From Chryseobacterium flavum (GTDB lineage: Bacteria; Bacteroidota; Bacteroidia; Flavobacteriales; Weeksellaceae), in assembly GCF_003385595.1 (NCBI RefSeq), contig NZ_QNUE01000006.1:246755-310754 (forward strand): 64,000 bases of DNA, given 5' to 3'. The position numbers and the translations under genes were made by a program. Position 1 is the first letter of the stretch; every line of letters begins with the position of its first letter. Positions 58,589-64,000 of this stretch are shown here, one piece after another. The notes under the pieces were generated by a model. The model had not been told where the DNA came from. It did not search any database and saw nothing but the letters and a program-made list of their open reading frames with translations.

Positions 58589-60727
58589 ATGACAAAAAAG
58601 ATACTTTTATCTGTATTTCTTTTGCCGGCTGCAATGGCATTTGCACAACAATATGGAGGAATGTGGATTCCTACAGAACTTAATGAAAAGGAAATGAAGG
58701 ATTTGGGAATGAAGATTTCTGCCAAAGACATTTTCAACCCTCAGAAGCCGAGCATAAAAGATGCAGTAGTACAGTTTAATGGCGGATGCACCGCAGAAAT
58801 CATCTCACCTAAAGGTCTGTTGTTAACCAATCATCACTGTGGCTACGGACAGATTCAGGCACACTCTACTGTTCAGAATGATCTTCTGTCAAATGGTTTC
58901 TGGGCAAAAAATACAGACGGAGAATTGCCTAATCCGGGTGTGAAAGTAGACTTTATTGTAGATATAAAAGAAGTAACCGCTCAGATTTTAGATGGAACAG
59001 ATCATCTTACTGAGCCTGAACTTACCAAAAAGATCAATAACAATATAGAAATTTATAAGAATTCCCAGAAAATTGAATCATATCAGTCAATTATTGTAAA
59101 GCCAATGTACTATGGAAACAAGTATTACGCTTATACGACCGAAACTTATAAAGATATTCGTCTGGTAGGAGCTCCACCCCAAAGTATAGGAAAGTTCGGA
59201 AGTGATACTGATAACTGGGTATGGCCAAGACATACAGGGGATTTCTCGATATTCAGAATTTACGCAGATAAAAACAATAAACCTGCAGAATACTCGAAAG
59301 ACAATGTTCCTTACGTGCCGAAACATTATCTGCCGGTTTCCATAAAGGATAAAAATGAAAACGATTTTACCTTTGTATTCGGATTTCCGGGACGAACTAC
59401 AGAGTATCTGCCTGCAGTAGCTGTAGAAAAAATAATGAAAGATATTGATCCTGCCAGAATTGCTGTACGTGATGTAGCATTAAAAACATTGGATGAAAAA
59501 ATGCGTACCGATAATGAAACACGTATCAAATATGCATCAAAATATGCATCCGTGGCCAATTACTGGAAAAAATGGATTGGAGAAGTGGAAGGATTGAAAA
59601 AATCCAATGCCGTTGAGAAGAAAATAATGTATGAAGGCTCACTCGTAGCTAAGAATCATGAGATAAAAGGAACGCTGGACCAGCTTAATAAGCTTTATAA
59701 TGACCAGGCTCCCTATGCCTTAAACAATGCTTATTATACGGAAGTTATAAGAAATGCTGAAACATTAAAACTGGCAGGTGATTATTATGACTTTATTGCT
59801 TCTGTAGAGGCAGGAAGAATGGATGAAAAGGAACTTACTAAGCTTAAAACCAAATTAACCTCTTTCTATAAAGATTATAGCGCGGAGCTTGATGCTAAGG
59901 TAACCGCAAAATTACTAGCTTTATATGCCAATAAAACGGAACCTCAGTTCTTACCTGCAGGATTTAATAAATATAAGGATGAAAATTCAAATATTCCTGT
60001 GGTGGAAGAGATGTCTAAAAACTCAATTATTACAGGAAGAGCGACTGTAAACGGAGCATCTTTAGCAGCCGATATTGAGAAAGGATTTTCCAATCAGGAT
60101 AAGCTGATCAAAACGCTGAAGAAAGATCCTGTTTATCAGTTGTATGCTTCCCTCAGAGAAACTTATATGAGAACTGCAGATCCGCAGTATACTTCTCTTC
60201 AGGCAAAAATTGATGCTTTACAGAAAAAGTTTATGGCACAGCAGATGGAAACTGATAAAGACAGAAAATTCTTCCCTGATGCCAATTCAACCCTTCGTGT
60301 TACTTATGGAAAAGTAAAAGGGTCAACACCCAGAGATGCTGTTTCTTATGGTTACCAGACCCATTTGGCCGGAGTCATTGAAAAATATGTTCCCGGTGAC
60401 TATGAATTTGATGTACCTAAAAAACTGATTGATCTTTATAACAAAAAAGATTTTGGAATATATAAAGATAAAACAGGTGATGTCCCTGTAGGATTTACAG
60501 CAACTAACCATACAACCGGAGGAAACTCAGGAAGCCCTGCTCTGGATGCTCATGGAAATTTAGTAGGCCTTAATTTTGACAGACAGTGGGAGGGAACTAT
60601 GAGTGATATCAATTATGATCCACGTTTCAGCAGAAATATTATGGTTGATACCAAATATATTCTGTTCGTTATCGAAAAATTTGCTGATTCCAAATGGCTG
60701 ATCGATGAAATGAAAGTAATTAAATAA
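58589..60727 (+). CDS. S46 dipeptidyl-peptidase, DPP11 type
   Basis: About 712 residues from MTKKILLSVF at 58589, giving a clean signal peptide ending AFAQ; an earlier start at 58469 would precede it by 40 residues. S46 features: TNHHCGYG (catalytic His), SDTDNWVWPRHTGDFS (Asp region) and GGNSGSPALD with nucleophile Ser647. The residue 18 after the Ser is Arg665, matching the Arg that gives DPP11 its Asp/Glu specificity (Gly in DPP7). Releases acidic dipeptides in the periplasm. Confidence 0.88.
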   Translation: MTKKILLSVFLLPAAMAFAQQYGGMWIPTELNEKEMKDLGMKISAKDIFNPQKPSIKDAVVQFNGGCTAEIISPKGLLLTNHHCGYGQIQAHSTVQNDLLSNGFWAKNTDGELPNPGVKVDFIVDIKEVTAQILDGTDHLTEPELTKKINNNIEIYKNSQKIESYQSIIVKPMYYGNKYYAYTTETYKDIRLVGAPPQSIGKFGSDTDNWVWPRHTGDFSIFRIYADKNNKPAEYSKDNVPYVPKHYLPVSIKDKNENDFTFVFGFPGRTTEYLPAVAVEKIMKDIDPARIAVRDVALKTLDEKMRTDNETRIKYASKYASVANYWKKWIGEVEGLKKSNAVEKKIMYEGSLVAKNHEIKGTLDQLNKLYNDQAPYALNNAYYTEVIRNAETLKLAGDYYDFIASVEAGRMDEKELTKLKTKLTSFYKDYSAELDAKVTAKLLALYANKTEPQFLPAGFNKYKDENSNIPVVEEMSKNSIITGRATVNGASLAADIEKGFSNQDKLIKTLKKDPVYQLYASLRETYMRTADPQYTSLQAKIDALQKKFMAQQMETDKDRKFFPDANSTLRVTYGKVKGSTPRDAVSYGYQTHLAGVIEKYVPGDYEFDVPKKLIDLYNKKDFGIYKDKTGDVPVGFTATNHTTGGNSGSPALDAHGNLVGLNFDRQWEGTMSDINYDPRFSRNIMVDTKYILFVIEKFADSKWLIDEMKVIK

Positions 60728-60744
60728 ATGAAATTCACTAAAAT

Positions 60745-60780
60745 ACATAAAAACCCCCGGCATGCCGGGGGTTTTTATGT
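60745..60780. terminator. Perfect 36-bp palindromic terminator
   Basis: A perfect palindrome centred on GGCATGCC with A and T runs at each end. Between the convergent DPP11-like and M16 genes; works on both strands. Confidence 0.9.
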
Positions 60781-60809
60781 ATTGACCTTGCTGGCCTGAT
60801 GTGCAAAAT

Positions 60810-63689
60810 TTAGTGTCCGAAAATATCTTCCAGGCTTACCTCAATAAAATTTCCCATTTTATTTACCGCTTCCATATCAAGGTTTTCTTTTTTACCGAGA
60901 ATTGCCGTGTTAAAGTTAACCGGTTTAATTTCGGCCTGATAAAATTCTTTCATATCTTCAAACTTCATATTTTTAATCTGTTCGTAAATATCTTTTCTGA
61001 AGTCGTGCGAAATGCCCAGTTTTCCTAATCGTAGGGTATTGAAAAAAATATTATTTCTCGTCACTCTTGTAGAAGCGATTTGTTTCAGGGCTGCATTTTT
61101 TGCATTTTCAAACTGGATGGGTACCTCAGGAAGCTCATTCATCAGTTCATTCATGGTATCAACGGCAATCATAAGTTTATCAGGTTGGGTACCAATATAA
61201 GTAGTAATATAATCAGGATGGTTAAGCTCAGAACTGGCAGCGTATGAAACATAGGCAGAATAGGCAAGGCTCTTACTCTCACGGATTTCCTGGAAAACAA
61301 TAGATGATAGGCCTCTCCCAAAATATTCGTTAAAAACATTAATCTTTCCAAAGTTGGCTGTATTCACAGAATTTCCTTTGCCTGCTTTACTCATTTCCAT
61401 CTGAACCATGTCATAATTGATGAAATATACATAACCTCCGGTCTCAGGCTCAGGATATAATTTCGGAGCGGGAATATGCAGCGTTTCCGGTTCTGTATAT
61501 TTACCGATATATTGTCTGAAATTATCGAAATCTTTACCATAGAAAAAAATCTGGTATGGATAATTAAATAGTTTCTTCATCCGGTCAGTAAAGATTTCCG
61601 CTTTACTGTTTTTCAGTTCTTCTTTAGAGATAACGTCTGTAAAACGGGAAGTATTTCCTAATTTGGTATAGGTAGTCAGTGCCGTCATGATACGGTTTTT
61701 ATCCTTCTTTATTGCCTGACGGTTTTCCAGTACGGTGCCTGCAAACTGAGTATAAATTTCCTGATCAGGATTTACATCAAACATCCAGTGCTGTAAAAGA
61801 GCAATTCCTTTTTCAATATTTTCTTCCAGTCCGCTTAATGAGATCAACAGCTGGTTGTGGGTTGTTTTGAAATCATTGTTTATTCCGATTTTAAAAAACT
61901 CTTTCTTTAGATCCTCAGGAGAAAGATCCCGGGTCCCCAGATATTGTAACAGCTGTGTTGAAATTCCCAAGTCTCTGTCATGATCGCTTCCGAAAGGGAA
62001 AATAAAATGTACCTGTGCAATATCGTTATATTTGTTCTTGACGAAACTTAACTTTTTACCATGAATTGTATCAGTAGTAATTTCTTTTTGGTAGTCAATA
62101 AAATCAGGTTGTATATCTTCAGTTTTATCTGCCAGGATACCTTTTAAAAATTCCGATTGTGCCTCACGGTTAATTTTAACAGGAGTGATGCCGGGATTCT
62201 CAACTCTTACTAATTTATCATTAATCCCTTTTTCTTTATACACCATCACATAATTGTCCTTAAAAAAGGTATTGGCAAAGTTTACCACATCTTCCTTCGT
62301 AAAACGGGCGTATTCATCCATTTCATTCAGTTCCTGTTCCCAGGTTCTGCCTTTTATATAGGTATCATAAAGAGTTGTAGCCAGGCCTTCTGCTGTTTCC
62401 AGACCTTTCATTCTCTGAAGCTTGAAATCATTAATGATGGCAGGAAGTATCCAGTCCGGGAAATCTCCTTTTTTAATCAGCTCAATTTCTTCAAGAACCA
62501 TTTCCTTTGCCTGATCAAGCGTCTGTGTTTCTTTTGGGACAGCTACAATCGAAAAATAACCATATTGTTTTAGCCCTACGGAGAAGGCTTGTGCCCAAAG
62601 CATTTTCTGAGTCTGATTAATGTGGAGGTCTAACAAGCCGGCTTCACCCCGGTTGCTTAATATATTTACAACGATATCAGCGAGCATAGCCTCCCTTGTT
62701 CCGTAGCTATCTGTTCTCCATGCGAGCTGAATTCTTGGGGTCGTAGGACTTTTTACCGTTCTTTTTATAATTTCGCTAATAGGTTTTTCAATAACCGGTG
62801 TCTTTTCAGGAAGCTCACGATAAGGAATGGCCCCGAAATAACGGTCAATCAATTGGATGGTTTTTTCAAAATCCAGATCTCCAACCAATACCAGGGCATA
62901 ATTATTTGGAACATAATACTCATCAAAATACTTATGAATTGCTTTCATAGAAGGATTTTTCAGGTGTTCCGGTTTACCGAGAGTGGTCTGTTGTCCGTTA
63001 GGATGAGTCGGAAACAAAGCATCCATCAGTTCATAATTTACAAGTCTTGTATCGTTATCCTGTGCTCTGTTAAATTCTTCATATACAGACTCTAATTCTG
63101 TGTGGAAAAGCCGTAATACTATTTCAGAAAACCTTTCCTTTTCTATTTTCAGCCACTTTTCAAGCTCATTGTTCGGAATATTGTTTTTATAAACCGTCTC
63201 ATCAAACCATGTATGGGCATTGGTTCCGCTGGCCCCCAGAGAAGAGATTGCCTTGTCATATTCATTAGCTATGGCATACTCACTCGCTTCCTGGGAAATC
63301 TGATCAATCTTTTTATAGATCTCTTTTTTCTTTTCAGGATCCTGTTCCGTCTTATGTGTTTCATAAAGGTCTGAGATCTGATTAAGAAGTTCTTTCTCTT
63401 TTTCCCAGTTTTGTGTTCCTATTTTAGAAGTACCCTTAAACATCATATGCTCAAGATAGTGAGCCAATCCTGTATTATCAGAAGGGTCGTTGTTACTTCC
63501 CGTCCTTACCGGAATAAAGGTCTGAATTCTCGGAGCATCGAAGTTCTGGGCAAGAAAAACTTTTAAGCCGTTCTTCAATTGATAGATTCTTACCTTATTT
63601 TCATCATTAGTGACCGTTGTATATTCGTAGTGATTTGTATCAGTGTGAACTGTTTCTTTATGTTTTTTGTCAATCATATATAAACTCAT
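60810..63689 (-). CDS. M16 family zinc peptidase (pitrilysin/insulinase type)
   Basis: A 959-residue protein with the inverted zinc motif HYLEH (His77, Glu80, His81) in GLAHYLEHMMFKGTSK and a downstream ESVYEEFNRAQDND region containing the third ligand. Two or more M16 repeats follow. No signal peptide is evident, so a cytoplasmic location is suggested, unlike the exported M16B proteins. ATG at 63677 is an alternative start. Degrades peptides. Confidence 0.9.
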   Translation of the reverse strand: MSLYMIDKKHKETVHTDTNHYEYTTVTNDENKVRIYQLKNGLKVFLAQNFDAPRIQTFIPVRTGSNNDPSDNTGLAHYLEHMMFKGTSKIGTQNWEKEKELLNQISDLYETHKTEQDPEKKKEIYKKIDQISQEASEYAIANEYDKAISSLGASGTNAHTWFDETVYKNNIPNNELEKWLKIEKERFSEIVLRLFHTELESVYEEFNRAQDNDTRLVNYELMDALFPTHPNGQQTTLGKPEHLKNPSMKAIHKYFDEYYVPNNYALVLVGDLDFEKTIQLIDRYFGAIPYRELPEKTPVIEKPISEIIKRTVKSPTTPRIQLAWRTDSYGTREAMLADIVVNILSNRGEAGLLDLHINQTQKMLWAQAFSVGLKQYGYFSIVAVPKETQTLDQAKEMVLEEIELIKKGDFPDWILPAIINDFKLQRMKGLETAEGLATTLYDTYIKGRTWEQELNEMDEYARFTKEDVVNFANTFFKDNYVMVYKEKGINDKLVRVENPGITPVKINREAQSEFLKGILADKTEDIQPDFIDYQKEITTDTIHGKKLSFVKNKYNDIAQVHFIFPFGSDHDRDLGISTQLLQYLGTRDLSPEDLKKEFFKIGINNDFKTTHNQLLISLSGLEENIEKGIALLQHWMFDVNPDQEIYTQFAGTVLENRQAIKKDKNRIMTALTTYTKLGNTSRFTDVISKEELKNSKAEIFTDRMKKLFNYPYQIFFYGKDFDNFRQYIGKYTEPETLHIPAPKLYPEPETGGYVYFINYDMVQMEMSKAGKGNSVNTANFGKINVFNEYFGRGLSSIVFQEIRESKSLAYSAYVSYAASSELNHPDYITTYIGTQPDKLMIAVDTMNELMNELPEVPIQFENAKNAALKQIASTRVTRNNIFFNTLRLGKLGISHDFRKDIYEQIKNMKFEDMKEFYQAEIKPVNFNTAILGKKENLDMEAVNKMGNFIEVSLEDIFGH

Positions 63690-63717
63690 TTCATTCTTTT
63701 GAAATCAGAATGCAGTA

Positions 63718-63725
63718 CAAATGTA
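63718..63725 (-). promoter_or_regulatory. -7 element of the M16 gene
   Basis: The minus strand reads TACATTTG, matching TAnnTTTG, 28 bp upstream of the start codon. The remaining sequence to 64000 is AT-rich with no gene I can support. Confidence 0.45.
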
Positions 63726-64000
63726 AGGAAACAGAAAAAATGTTCCCTGATTTTTTACGACTATTGCATCTATAATAACAGTTGAAAAGATAAATTATAG
63801 TGCTGTATGTGGAGAAGCTTATTTATAAAAGTTAGTTGTCAAAATTATTAATCAGAAATAAGTCATTTTGTATTCCCGGGCTTTGTACTGTTTTTAACAT
63901 CTTTGTTTAAAATTTTTCTCACTTTGTTTCAGGGTGTTATGGTTAAATATGAATAAAGGGTCAATTTTAAGTTAAATAAACTTGTTTTGCGTTATGATAA

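Noticed and set aside
63726..64000. A gene or RNA in the last 275 bp
   Set aside because: No reading frame of useful length, no stable hairpin and no recognised motif beyond the M16 promoter.

Overview
The window looks like a chromosomal segment of a Chryseobacterium-type member of the Flavobacteriia (Bacteroidota). The DNA is AT-rich. Many genes are preceded by the Bacteroidota -7 promoter element TAnnTTTG rather than a sigma70-type -10, and there are few visible Shine-Dalgarno sequences. Gene content fits as well: a DPP11-type S46 peptidase, a Bacteroidota-type (subtype iii) type VI secretion system, and a TonB receptor with its own secreted thioredoxin. No rRNA, tRNA, CRISPR array, transposase or prophage was recognised.

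Layout. 1-7.8 kb: a CoA-transferase, a homogentisate dioxygenase-like cupin, a TonB receptor/thioredoxin pair under a palindromic operator, dispersed palindromic repeats, and a quinone-reductase/cupin pair divergent from an HxlR regulator. 7.8-13.2 kb: a glycine-betaine-type ABC importer (proV-proW-substrate binder) behind a long leader with two hairpins, then small membrane and redox proteins with a Crp-like regulator. 13.4-22.4 kb: an oxidoreductase and electrophile-detoxification block (VOC protein, cyclase, aldo/keto reductases, DJ-1 protein, monooxygenase, MdaB-like reductase, LysR regulator, GNATs, nitronate monooxygenase). 22.5-28.7 kb: housekeeping genes (mpl-type ligase, acyltransferase, Nudix, OsmC, RNase G-like, HU, and a 29-residue basic protein).

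28.9-52.2 kb is the accessory core, an incomplete T6SS-iii locus. A LuxR-type response regulator with Glu in place of the phospho-acceptor Asp is divergent from tssO-like, tssO-like, PKD-domain and tssR genes. Then come two cargo cassettes. Cassette 1 is hcp1-vgrG1-zinc metallopeptidase effector followed by three paralogous lipoproteins and two further exported or membrane proteins. Cassette 2 is hcp2-vgrG2-putative adaptor-lipase effector with a PAAR-like front-ankyrin lipoprotein. Between them lie tssH (ClpV) and a lytic transglycosylase, and a third hcp stands alone before polA. The sheath, baseplate and TssN genes (tssB, C, E, F, G, K, N) are absent and must lie elsewhere if the machine works.

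The most interesting signal is a regulatory module repeated upstream of all three hcp genes. Two tandem TCGTA-GAAT-TACGA inverted repeats, 21 bp apart, sit at the same distance from a TAnnTTTG -7 element in all three copies. This suggests one activator fires all three needle-protein promoters together. The near-identical hcp genes could also act as recombination points for exchanging effector cassettes.

52.4-64 kb returns to core genes: polA, small lipoprotein and membrane genes, an orphan Imm22-type immunity gene, an MgtC-family protein, an NlpE-type lipoprotein, a DPP11-type peptidase and an M16 peptidase.
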